Source: Anaerolineales bacterium UBA2317 (GTDB taxonomy: Bacteria > Chloroflexota > Anaerolineae > Anaerolineales > Villigracilaceae). From it: a stretch of DNA of 21,263 nucleotides. A program made the position numbers and the translations under genes. Below the pieces are notes generated by a model, which was given only the letters and a program-made list of their open reading frames with translations, had not been told where the DNA came from and searched no databases. Location of the stretch: the NCBI GenBank assembly GCA_002345215.1, contig DDVH01000007.1, positions 1 through 21,263 on the forward strand, written 5' to 3'. Each line of letters starts with the position of its first letter. The stretch's first letter is position 1. Of this stretch, positions 1 to 6,766 are shown piece by piece.

Positions 1-1
1 A

Positions 2-247
2 TTGTTCAGCCACGCCTTTGAGACGTTGAAATGTATTCGCGTGCAATTAAAAACAGATTCACTAAACACTCGTTCACAAACTGCTATTGAAAGAATTGGT
101 GCGAAAAAAGAAGGCGTATTGAGAAACCACATGATTACACCCGAAGGGCGGATTCGCCATTCGGTGTTTTATTCAATTATTGATACGGAATGGGAAGATG
201 TGAAGAAACGTTTGGAAGAGATGATGAAGAAATATGAAAGTAATTAA
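2..247 (+). CDS. GNAT family N-acetyltransferase, C-terminal part (runs off left edge)
   Basis: This is the 3' end of an acetyl-CoA-dependent N-acetyltransferase of the RimJ/RimL-like GNAT group, which usually acetylates protein N-termini, amino groups or small molecules. The visible 81 residues carry the typical C-terminal half: a helix ending AFETLKCIRVQLKTD, the LNTRSQTAIERIGAKKEG segment (the usual 'N-x-x-S-x-x-A-I-E-x-x-G-F/A' motif) and a closing strand with RHSVFYSIID. The acetyl-CoA binding loop would lie upstream, outside the window. The frame opens with TTG at the window edge, which I do not regard as the true start; the gene almost certainly begins before base 1. It converges on the minus-strand GNAT at 253 with only five bases between stop codons and no visible terminator. 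Family assignment is firm, substrate unknown. Confidence 0.85.
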   Translation: MFSHAFETLKCIRVQLKTDSLNTRSQTAIERIGAKKEGVLRNHMITPEGRIRHSVFYSIIDTEWEDVKKRLEEMMKKYESN

Positions 248-252
248 TTGAT

Positions 253-669
253 TTAGATTTTAAATTCATACAACACAGTCTCTGACTTTTCCCCGCCTAC
301 CGATTGATATAATTTATTTGCAGGCAAATTATCTGACTCAGTTAAAACCCAAGCGACTTTACAACCTAAACTTTTTCCTAATTGAAATAATTCTTTCATC
401 ATCGCTTTGGCAATGCATTTGTTCTGATGCTCTTCTGCCACACCGACTTCATTAATCCATAATTCGGTTTGCTTATCAGGGTGGATGTAATGAACGGCTG
501 AGGCAAAACCTATCACTTGATTATCAATCACAGCCACGACAATGTGGTGACGCGGGTCATTGAGAAATTCTGATACCAGTTTTTCATTTACTGGATTATC
601 AAAAACATCATCGGCTACATTCATCAACAGAGAAATATCTGTTTTATTTAAGACTTTTGTCGTAAACAT
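253..669 (-). CDS. GNAT family N-acetyltransferase, AAC(3)-I-like fold group
   Basis: A complete 138-residue single-domain GNAT acetyltransferase. The central strand and acetyl-CoA loop read INEVGVAEEHQNKCIAKAMM (residues 72-91), followed by a helix, a strand (CKVAWVLTESDN) and the ANKLYQSVGG motif near the C-terminus. Length and layout resemble AAC(3)-I-type and related small acetyltransferases, but similarity by eye does not show aminoglycoside activity. In the pyrophosphate-binding motif (Q/R-x-x-G-x-G/A) the usual glycine is Cys85 (codon TGC at 415-417), one base from a Gly codon. The ATG directly follows the TAA of the upstream VOC gene (TAAATG), so translation is probably coupled. It is the last gene of the minus-strand cluster starting at 5574. 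The substrate is unknown. Confidence 0.85.
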   Translation of the reverse strand: MFTTKVLNKTDISLLMNVADDVFDNPVNEKLVSEFLNDPRHHIVVAVIDNQVIGFASAVHYIHPDKQTELWINEVGVAEEHQNKCIAKAMMKELFQLGKSLGCKVAWVLTESDNLPANKLYQSVGGEKSETVLYEFKI

Positions 670-1068
670 TTATTTATCCTTGAGTTGTAATAAATCCCAT
701 AAATTACCGTATAAATCCTCAAACACAGCCACTGTGCCATAGCTTTCCGTCTTCGGCTCGCGGATAAATTTAATTCCTTTGGCTAGCATGTCGTTGTAAT
801 CACGCCAGAAATCATCGGTGTTGAGGAATAAAAACACCCGTCCGCCAGTTTGATTGCCGATGAAGGATTCTTGTTCAGGCTTGGATGCTTTAGCAAGTAA
901 CAAAGTTGTTCCAGTGGAATTAGGCGGAGCAACGACAACCCAGCGTTTATCTTGCTCAGGTTGATACGTATCTTCAACCAATGTGAAATGAAGTTTCTTT
1001 GTGTAAAACTCTATGGCTTCATCATAATCACGGACGACGAGTGCAATATGCACAATAGACTGTTTCAT
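670..1068 (-). CDS. VOC superfamily protein (glyoxalase/bleomycin resistance fold)
   Basis: A 132-residue protein of the vicinal oxygen chelate superfamily. It opens with IVHIALVVRDYDEAIEFYTKKL, the first beta-alpha-beta unit, whose His7 sits where a metal ligand is usual. It closes with AVFEDLYGNLWDLLQ, where the 'F-x-D-P/L-x-G-N' turn and a nearby acidic residue are typical of the last unit. Such proteins include glyoxalases, dioxygenases and drug-binding resistance proteins; a single-chain member of this size normally works as a dimer. Nothing in the sequence fixes the substrate. It starts with the ATG that follows the methyltransferase TAA and ends in a TAA that is followed at once by the next ATG. 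Its position between a methyltransferase and a GNAT suggests a small-molecule modification set, by inference only. Confidence 0.85.
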   Translation of the reverse strand: MKQSIVHIALVVRDYDEAIEFYTKKLHFTLVEDTYQPEQDKRWVVVAPPNSTGTTLLLAKASKPEQESFIGNQTGGRVFLFLNTDDFWRDYNDMLAKGIKFIREPKTESYGTVAVFEDLYGNLWDLLQLKDK

Positions 1069-1857
1069 TTAGAATCTTTTCCTACTAATCTTCACAATCA
1101 AATGCATCCTTACTTGTTTGGTTGCTTCTGGTTTGTGCCAAATAGGGTTTAATTTTTCTTCTAAACTATTTACAGGGTCACTCCCAAATTCAGTGACATA
1201 TCTTTTCACAGCAGACCACGTTCTAAAATAATCAAGCAATTGTTTTAGATTCCAGTCAACTTGAATGGAAAAATTTTGCGTTACTCTCACTTCTTCAAAA
1301 GGCAAAACGATGCTTTGATAGCCATCAGCAACCAAACGATTTCCTTCTGCCCAAAAAGAATCAATTGGCACTAATAAATCATTCAGAATGGCTCTGTCAG
1401 CAGCAGGTTCAATTTCTAAAAAGCGATAAGCCCAAACTGCTAGTATCCCATTCGGTTTCAAAACCCGTTCTACTTCCTGATAAAACTTTGGCAAATCAAA
1501 CCAATGAACGGCTTGCGCAACAGTCACCAAATCAATAGAAGCGGATTCAAAAGAAGTCTTTTCAGCAGGTGAGACGTTATATCTCACGTTAGGGTGTGAA
1601 ATCGCATTTGCAATTTGTTCTTGACTAAAATCCGTCGCTTCGACTCGTGAAAAATACTTGGCACATGAAACCGCGGCTTGACCATTGCCCGTAGCACAAT
1701 CCCATGCACAATCATGCTTGATGCAAAGTTCACTCAAATAAGCAAACAACGCCTCAGGATACTGAGGTCTGTGCTTGGCGTATTGATCAGATGATTGTGA
1801 GAAAGTTTGAACGTTATTCACTAACTTTATTTGATTGGTTTTGTGAAAATCTAACAA
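1069..1857 (-). CDS. Class I SAM-dependent methyltransferase
   Basis: A 262-residue Rossmann-fold methyltransferase of the Methyltransf_11 type. Motif I is AWDCATGNGQAA (about residues 51-62), the acidic residue after strand 2 is in VEATDFSQEQI (71-82), motif II/post II is IDLVTVAQAVHWFD (109-121), and the following segment FYQEVERVLKPNGILAVWAY is characteristic. The DxATGxG plus QAVHWF combination is shared with yeast Crg1/Tmt1-like and bacterial small-molecule methyltransferases; the acceptor cannot be read from sequence. The longest frame begins at a TTG three bases after the upstream stop with no clear Shine-Dalgarno; a GTG at 1821 (residue 13) is an equally good start, because relatives usually begin shortly before the 'F-x-x-x-S-x-x-Y-A-x-x-R-P-x-Y-P' segment. 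It lies inside the minus-strand cluster and is followed immediately by the VOC gene. Confidence 0.85.
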   Translation of the reverse strand: MLDFHKTNQIKLVNNVQTFSQSSDQYAKHRPQYPEALFAYLSELCIKHDCAWDCATGNGQAAVSCAKYFSRVEATDFSQEQIANAISHPNVRYNVSPAEKTSFESASIDLVTVAQAVHWFDLPKFYQEVERVLKPNGILAVWAYRFLEIEPAADRAILNDLLVPIDSFWAEGNRLVADGYQSIVLPFEEVRVTQNFSIQVDWNLKQLLDYFRTWSAVKRYVTEFGSDPVNSLEEKLNPIWHKPEATKQVRMHLIVKISRKRF

Positions 1858-1860
1858 TGT

Positions 1861-2292
1861 CTAAGCTTCAGCGTTATCATCACCAATGGAGTAGTTAAAT
1901 AACTTTTTTACAGATGGGCGCATTAGCACAATGATAGTGAAAACACCAAGTACAGTTCCAAAAGGAGTAAATATACAACTGATACCAGCAACTACCAGAC
2001 AAAATAGATACCTTGTCTTTTTAGAGAGAAAATAACCTGATACAGCCAAACTGATTGCAAATGCCCACCCCGATAAAATAATAATGGCAGGAATAATTGT
2101 AAACATCAAGCTAAACATGCCAAAAGGAAATGGTGCATCTGATGGCACTTCACCTTGAAAAAAATCACCGGTAAGCATAGAAATCCCCATTACAAGGTGA
2201 AAAATTGGAAAACAAGCAAACAATGCCACAATGCCAGCAAGTACATAATGAAAAATTGAAAGTATCTTAAGATGTTCTAAATCTTGCTTCAT
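1861..2292 (-). CDS. Small polytopic membrane protein, about four membrane segments
   Basis: A 143-residue hydrophobic protein of unknown function. It begins MKQDLEHLKILSIFHYVLAGIV, a start that I associate with a widespread uncharacterised bacterial membrane family, though I cannot give a Pfam number with confidence. Membrane segments are visible at about residues 10-35, 55-80, 80-92 and 98-127, with a short Pro-rich hydrophilic loop (GEVPSDAPFPFG) between the first and second. The end is polar and acidic. No catalytic motif is visible. It follows the 78-residue membrane protein by 18 bases and precedes the methyltransferase by three. The neighbourhood with the sensor kinase suggests a membrane accessory role, but that is inference. 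Confidence 0.7.
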   Translation of the reverse strand: MKQDLEHLKILSIFHYVLAGIVALFACFPIFHLVMGISMLTGDFFQGEVPSDAPFPFGMFSLMFTIIPAIIILSGWAFAISLAVSGYFLSKKTRYLFCLVVAGISCIFTPFGTVLGVFTIIVLMRPSVKKLFNYSIGDDNAEA

Positions 2293-2310
2293 GTCTATAT
2301 ACCCTTCTTT

Positions 2311-2547
2311 CTACTTTCTACTTTTAATAAAACTTCTGAATAAAAAATAAGTTGCCAGTAAAGTAGGAACGATGGCTAGCCCTCCACATGCTATCACAAA
2401 CAGCAATGTATCACCAAATGCAGACATTCCAGATGAAGCGTTTGGGTCTTGAATAAATAAACTATTGACATATACCGCCGCAAATGCCCCAATAATTGCA
2501 AAGATATATCCAACAATTACAATCCCAATTTTGACAAATTTATTCAA
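2311..2547 (-). CDS. Small two-helix membrane protein, function unknown
   Basis: A 78-residue protein with two predicted membrane helices: residues 5-30 (IGIVIVGYIFAIIGAFAAVYVNS) and about 46-70 (LLFVIACGGLAIVPTLLATYFLF), ending in a basic tail (RSFIKSRK). That pattern suits a small inner-membrane protein with the C-terminus in the cytoplasm. It begins three bases after the stop of the histidine kinase, so it is very likely translated from the same message. No family is recognised. I accept it as a real gene because of its position in the run of close-packed genes and its coherent membrane topology. It could be a modulator of the kinase, but nothing in the sequence proves it. Confidence 0.65.
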   Translation of the reverse strand: MNKFVKIGIVIVGYIFAIIGAFAAVYVNSLFIQDPNASSGMSAFGDTLLFVIACGGLAIVPTLLATYFLFRSFIKSRK

Positions 2548-2550
2548 TCT

Positions 2551-4449
2551 TTATCTTCCAATTGGATAACTCAGCGGCGCAGTATTCTGTGCAATCGGCA
2601 ATGTGAAATAAAAAGTCGTCCCTTTTCTAAATTCACTTTCAAACCAAATCTTGCCACCTTGTAACTCAATTAAATTCTTGGTGATGCTGAGACCCAAGCC
2701 CGTGCCAGGCGCTTCACGGATTTTCTCATCCGCCGAGCGGAAGAACTTGCTAAACAATTTTTCTTGGTCTTCGGCTGTCATACCCAAGCCATTGTCCTGT
2801 ACTTTGATTTGAATCATACTGTTCGCTTGCGTGGCTTCAACCTGAATAACGCCACCCTCAGGCGTATATTTATTCGCGTTGCTGATGAGGTTCGTGAGGA
2901 TTTGTGATAAGCGGTTGCGGTCACACAAGGCTTTTGGCAGACCGGCAGGCATATCCAATATGACTTTTTGTTTCTTCTGCTCAATTTGTGTGCGCGTCAG
3001 GTTGACCACTTCATCTGCGACATCCCAGACAGGCACAGAGCGTGGCTCAATGCGGATGTTGCCACTTTCGATGCGCGAAATATCAGCAAGGTCAGAGACG
3101 AGGGTTGCCATGCGATTGACATTGTTACGAATCGTGGTCAAAAAGTTCTTCTGATTTTCGTTTAACTCACCCGTCGCACCGGATAACATCAAATCACTAT
3201 ACCCTTTGATAGAAGTCATCGGCAACTTTAACTCATGCGACACGACCGATACAAATTCCGTTTTGGATTTATTCGCCTCAATCGCTTCATCTCTCGCCTC
3301 AGCAAGCTCTTGCGTGCGTTGTTCCACGCGATGTTCCAACTGCGTGTATGACTCGTTCAAGTGCTGGGTCATGGTGTTGAAGTTCTCACTCAGCAGAGTA
3401 ATCTCATCTTTGAATAACACATACGAAGTGGGCACTTGTTGCGTAAAATTGCCTTGACTGATATTTGTGGTCGCGTCGGTCAACTGCACCAGCGGACGGG
3501 TGAGAGTCACAAAGGCGGCAATCCAAAACCATAAGGCGGTCAGTGCAAACACGCCAGTGACCGTGAACAGAATCGTTTGTATGCTTCTATTGAGATTAAA
3601 TAGTTGGTCAATCGGTTGTGCCACGATGACAGAGCCTTGTTCCGCATCCGAGACTCGTAAGTTGTGACCTAACATGCGGTATTCAGTACTATCAGCATAC
3701 GTGACGTTTAAGGCAGGGTCTTCGGCACTGTTCAACCAACCGCTATTGATTAATGTCTCATAGCCTGTGGCACTATCAAACGTGGAGATAATGATGGCAT
3801 TGTCTTTGACGATGGCAACATCGGTATTGATAATCTGGCTGATGTTTTGAATATAAGCATCATCCATATAAAAGGCAGTTAACACCACACCTAACAAACG
3901 ATTGGTGATTGGTTGATAGACAGGTGCAACGCCAATCACTTGTGAGCCTTGCGGAGCAATTGCCACATTGCTCACGGCTTGACCTTCTGTAAGTGCCTGT
4001 CGAATTAATTCTTCGCGAATGCGTAAGGCATCTTCACTGACTTGTAACCTGCGCGTGACGTTTGGACCGCCATAGAAAAATGCTTGGTCACCCGATTCAA
4101 AATCTGCTGAATATAAAGATAGTTCTTGTAAACCGAGCTCATCTTTGATGGCGAGCAACGAGTCAGCAGAGGAATCATCAATGAACATGTTTGATACTTC
4201 GGCTTGCTTCGAGAGCAAAGTAGCATTGTTACGTGCTAAATCCTCTGAATTTTCAATCAAGGCACCAACAGAATCAGCAATTTCACTCAAACGACGGTCG
4301 GCTTCTTCTTCTACCCGCCCAGAGATAATTTGATTGGTAAGTGGCGAAAGCACCAGCACCAACAATAGAATCGTCAATGCCAGTGGGAAGACCAACTTGG
4401 CTTGAATGTTTAAATATCGTTCTTTCAACAACTTTTTCAACGCCTCCAT
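2551..4449 (-). CDS. Membrane sensor histidine kinase (HAMP-HisKA-HATPase)
   Basis: A 632-residue two-component sensor kinase. Order of parts: first membrane helix about 18-40; an extracytoplasmic sensor region of about 250 residues, probably a Cache/CHASE-like fold; second membrane helix about 290-318; a HAMP segment (TRPLVQLTDATTNISQGNF); a coiled coil (LEHRVEQRTQELAEARDEAIEANKSK); HisKA with phospho-acceptor His405 in VVSHELKLPMTSIKGYSDLM; and HATPase_c with N box ILTNLISNANKYTPEGG, G1 DNGLGMT, F box LFSKFFRSAD and G2 GTGLGLSITKNLIELQGG. It autophosphorylates and passes phosphate to a response regulator, but none is encoded nearby, so it is an orphan here. Its ATG lies six bases after the cytochrome c stop, without a good ribosome binding site of its own, so translation may be coupled to the cytochrome. 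Confidence 0.95.
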   Translation of the reverse strand: MEALKKLLKERYLNIQAKLVFPLALTILLLVLVLSPLTNQIISGRVEEEADRRLSEIADSVGALIENSEDLARNNATLLSKQAEVSNMFIDDSSADSLLAIKDELGLQELSLYSADFESGDQAFFYGGPNVTRRLQVSEDALRIREELIRQALTEGQAVSNVAIAPQGSQVIGVAPVYQPITNRLLGVVLTAFYMDDAYIQNISQIINTDVAIVKDNAIIISTFDSATGYETLINSGWLNSAEDPALNVTYADSTEYRMLGHNLRVSDAEQGSVIVAQPIDQLFNLNRSIQTILFTVTGVFALTALWFWIAAFVTLTRPLVQLTDATTNISQGNFTQQVPTSYVLFKDEITLLSENFNTMTQHLNESYTQLEHRVEQRTQELAEARDEAIEANKSKTEFVSVVSHELKLPMTSIKGYSDLMLSGATGELNENQKNFLTTIRNNVNRMATLVSDLADISRIESGNIRIEPRSVPVWDVADEVVNLTRTQIEQKKQKVILDMPAGLPKALCDRNRLSQILTNLISNANKYTPEGGVIQVEATQANSMIQIKVQDNGLGMTAEDQEKLFSKFFRSADEKIREAPGTGLGLSITKNLIELQGGKIWFESEFRKGTTFYFTLPIAQNTAPLSYPIGR

Positions 4450-4455
4450 GCAGGT

Positions 4456-5574
4456 TTATCCGTTTCTGCGTTTATTGAATAACCAAAAACCTGCTGAAAC
4501 AGCACCCACAATAAAGACTGCCACTGCTACCAATATCCACGGCGAGGTGAGCGGACTTTGTGTGGGGGTAGTAAATTCTTGCGCGGGCAGAACAACCATA
4601 AAGTCGGGGTTAAGCGAAGCGGCAGGGATTTGATTATCCACCGCGGGCAAATCATTCTTCAAATAATACACAACCGCATCGGCATCCTCAGGGGTTAAAG
4701 CAGAATAGGCATACCACGGCATCAAAATCAATCGCCTGCCATCTTTACCAATGCCTGCTAACAAAGCACGCTTCACTTCTTCGTCTGTCCACGTGCCAAT
4801 GCCTGTTTCGTCATGCGGGGTGATGTTGCCACCATACACAATGCCCCACGGACCTTCATACGGCTGACGGCCCGCCAAATGCCTTTCCATGATGGGCTCG
4901 CCAGTATTGGGGTCAATCGGTGTGTGACAATCTGCACAGCCCATAATGTGATTGACGAGATACGCGCCTCTTGCCGAAGGGTCGGCAGGGTCGGGTGCCG
5001 TGATGCCGTCTTGATAGGGAAGCACGGGCATGCCCTCGGTGCTGACGGTTCTTTCGGGCACTTCATTGCGGACGGGCGGAAGGGACTTCATGTAAGCGAT
5101 AATGTCTTCTAGGTCTTGGTCTGCCATGCCGTTGTAGATGTGATAAGGCATGACGGGAAAGAGCACTTCACCTTCGGGTGTGACGCCACTTTTGATAGCG
5201 AGTTTGATTTGCTCATCTGTCCACAAGCCGATGCCGGTCTGCTCATCCATGGTGATGTTTCTGGTGTAAACCACACCTGCCGGACCCAGCGGAAACGCCC
5301 GCCCGCCTGCCAGCAGTTTGGTCGAATCCATCGCTAAATTGCCTTCAAAAGCAATGGTTTGGACTTGTTCAAACGTCATCGTTTGTGGATTTTGATATTC
5401 AGGCTTATCGGGTGTATGGCATGATGTGCACCCAGCAATCGTGGCGAGGTATTCGCCACGTGAGACGGGGTCATCGCTTTGTAAGGGATGAGAGGCTTCG
5501 GCTGGTTGGGCAAGTTGAAACACGCCAAGAACCGCGAGGCATAGGGCAAGTTGAAATAATAAAAAATTCCGCAT
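4456..5574 (-). CDS. Membrane-anchored dihaem cytochrome c
   Basis: A 372-residue exported c-type cytochrome. Residues 1-27 form a signal peptide ending AEA before SHPLQ. Two tandem homologous domains follow, each with a CxxCH haem site: CTSCH at 49-53 and CADCH at 213-217. Each domain repeats the order G-x-YL, CxxCH, then N-I-T-x-x-x-x-TGIG-x-WTDE, and a Met-Pro-Trp/Tyr segment (MPYHIYNGM; MPWYAYSAL) that likely gives the axial Met ligand. A single membrane helix (about 345-365) followed by KRR anchors the C-terminus. The family includes the cytochrome subunits of alcohol and nicotinate-type dehydrogenases, which pass electrons from a periplasmic or membrane dehydrogenase to the respiratory chain; no dehydrogenase lies in the window. 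AGGAG precedes the ATG. It is the first gene of the minus-strand cluster. Confidence 0.92.
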   Translation of the reverse strand: MRNFLLFQLALCLAVLGVFQLAQPAEASHPLQSDDPVSRGEYLATIAGCTSCHTPDKPEYQNPQTMTFEQVQTIAFEGNLAMDSTKLLAGGRAFPLGPAGVVYTRNITMDEQTGIGLWTDEQIKLAIKSGVTPEGEVLFPVMPYHIYNGMADQDLEDIIAYMKSLPPVRNEVPERTVSTEGMPVLPYQDGITAPDPADPSARGAYLVNHIMGCADCHTPIDPNTGEPIMERHLAGRQPYEGPWGIVYGGNITPHDETGIGTWTDEEVKRALLAGIGKDGRRLILMPWYAYSALTPEDADAVVYYLKNDLPAVDNQIPAASLNPDFMVVLPAQEFTTPTQSPLTSPWILVAVAVFIVGAVSAGFWLFNKRRNG

Positions 5575-5596
5575 GGTGCTTCTCCTGATGGGTTGC

Positions 5597-5620
5597 GGGG
5601 CAGGATAACCCTGCCCCTAC
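5597..5620. repeat. Palindromic element, copy 1 of the GTAGGGGC type
   Basis: Perfect 8-base arms (GGGGCAGG at 5597-5604 and CCTGCCCC at 5610-5617) around ATAAC. On the minus strand it begins GTAGGGGCAGGG. It lies inside the likely 5' leader of the cytochrome c gene, about 20 bases before its AGGAG site. A longer sequence of the same style, beginning GTAGGGGCGACCC, is at 9900-9960, also just before a ribosome binding site. Only two copies are visible, so the repeat status is inferred. Confidence 0.55.
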
Positions 5621-5634
5621 AAAATAATAAATAA

Positions 5635-5640
5635 ATTATA
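5635..5640 (-). promoter_or_regulatory. Candidate -10 box for the cytochrome c operon
   Basis: The minus strand reads TTGTATAATTT here, a perfect TATAAT. It lies downstream of the terminator of the symporter gene and about 60 bases before the cytochrome c ATG, which is the right place for the promoter of the seven-gene minus-strand cluster. No good -35 box is seen at the usual spacing, so the call rests on the -10 box and position. Confidence 0.5.
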
Positions 5641-5697
5641 CAACCCTGCTTGTGAAAAGCACTATGCAATTTTGATAACAAATAAGTACTAGTACAA

Positions 5698-5734
5698 AAA
5701 CTTCCGAAGCCTTTGCGAAGCACTTCGGAAGTTT
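5698..5734 (-). terminator. Rho-independent terminator after the BASS symporter
   Basis: Perfect 12-base arms (5698-5709 and 5723-5734) around a 13-base loop. On the minus strand the hairpin runs straight into TTTTTG. It lies 14 bases after the stop of the symporter gene at 5749 and separates that unit from the cytochrome operon. Confidence 0.85.
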
Positions 5735-5748
5735 ACGTTTCATTTCAT

Positions 5749-6630
5749 TTACGCCTTGGCAGGCTCTAATGCCTTACCTCGTTTTGCCATCCAGTAAGCC
5801 AGAGCGAAGCCGGTCACATACATCCAGATGGCGTATAAGCCGGGGATAATCGCCATGTCGTTGTTGTTGAGCAAAGTCAATGCGACGGTAATCGAGACAG
5901 TTGAATTTTGTAAACCCGTTTCGATGGCAATCGTCATGGCTTGCACATAGTCAATGCCGAGGAATTTAGGAACAAAATATCCGACAATCAAAGAGGCGAT
6001 GTTCAAGACGATAAAGGCTGGGGCGAAGCGTGGTCCGTCACGCACGATGACATCCCAGTTCTGAACAACGAGTGCGGCAATCACCAAGAACAAGAAGCCT
6101 GTTGCAAAATTCTTCGACCACTTCTTGCTGTTCTCAGCAAATTCAGGCTTCCATTGGCGTATCGCCATGCCGATTAAAGTCGGGATGAGTGTAATCACCG
6201 CCACTTGAATCATCGTATCTAATACGGGGAAGTCAATGTCCAATGCGCCTGTGCCATACAATGAGTAAGCAATTCCTAAACCAAAAGGAATGGTCAGGAA
6301 GGCAAGCATATTCGTGATGGCGGTCAAGGTAATGCCGAGTGCGCGGTCGCCATCACCTGCATGGATGATTAAGTTGGAGGTTGCCCCATCCGGCGAAACC
6401 GCCAGCAATATTAAACTAATGGCATACACGGCAGGCAATGCAAACAGACTCGCCACGGCAAATCCCAGTATCGGCAACAACAGCATTTGGCAAATCAGAC
6501 CAATGAAAATGGGTTTGGGTGAGGTGAAGATACGCTTGAAATCAGCGACTGTTAGCGTCATACCTAACGTCACCATAATGATTGCAATTGCTAAGGGGAG
6601 GATTACACTTGAAATGATACTCTCTTGCAT
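5749..6630 (-). CDS. BASS family (bile acid:sodium symporter-like) transporter
   Basis: A 293-residue inner-membrane transporter with about nine to ten hydrophobic helices. The family signature is visible as SPDGATSNL (residues 79-87; the usual form is S/C-P-G-G-x-x-S-N), in the first crossing helix, and ETGLQNSTVSI in the second repeat, both of which line the sodium and substrate sites in known structures. The N-terminal half reads LGMTLTVADFKRI, another family feature. BASS proteins carry organic anions such as bile acids, pantoate, pyruvate or 2-keto acids together with sodium; the actual substrate is not readable. AAGGAG lies seven bases before the ATG at 6630. It has its own terminator downstream and follows the pnp terminator, so it is probably transcribed alone, although I see no convincing promoter box in 6631-6725. 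Confidence 0.9.
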   Translation of the reverse strand: MQESIISSVILPLAIAIIMVTLGMTLTVADFKRIFTSPKPIFIGLICQMLLLPILGFAVASLFALPAVYAISLILLAVSPDGATSNLIIHAGDGDRALGITLTAITNMLAFLTIPFGLGIAYSLYGTGALDIDFPVLDTMIQVAVITLIPTLIGMAIRQWKPEFAENSKKWSKNFATGFLFLVIAALVVQNWDVIVRDGPRFAPAFIVLNIASLIVGYFVPKFLGIDYVQAMTIAIETGLQNSTVSITVALTLLNNNDMAIIPGLYAIWMYVTGFALAYWMAKRGKALEPAKA

Positions 6631-6725
6631 GGGTCAATCTCCTTGTAGATAAGATGTCGGGAATCAGCTTGCGTTCCCCGTTGTCTCATAAAACCCCGAA
6701 GGATGAATTAAGTCTCGAAAAAAAA

Positions 6726-6756
6726 GAGTTCCGAAGTCTTTAAGACTTCGGAACTC
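6726..6756 (-). terminator. Rho-independent terminator after pnp (perfect palindrome)
   Basis: A perfect palindrome: 15-base arms (6726-6740 and 6742-6756) around a single T, with centre GTCTTTAAGAC. On the minus strand it is followed by eight T residues (complement of A at 6718-6725). It starts ten bases after the pnp stop at 6767. Confidence 0.92.
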
Positions 6757-6766
6757 TGAACTTAAC

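Noticed and set aside
2879..3667. Several + strand open frames of 65-91 codons opposite the kinase.
   Set aside because: They are antisense to conserved HisKA/HATPase code, have no ribosome binding sites and no family features.
5376..5723. A 115-codon minus-strand frame over the cytochrome c start and its leader.
   Set aside because: It spans the promoter, the palindrome and the signal peptide in another frame; the cytochrome reading is clearly correct.
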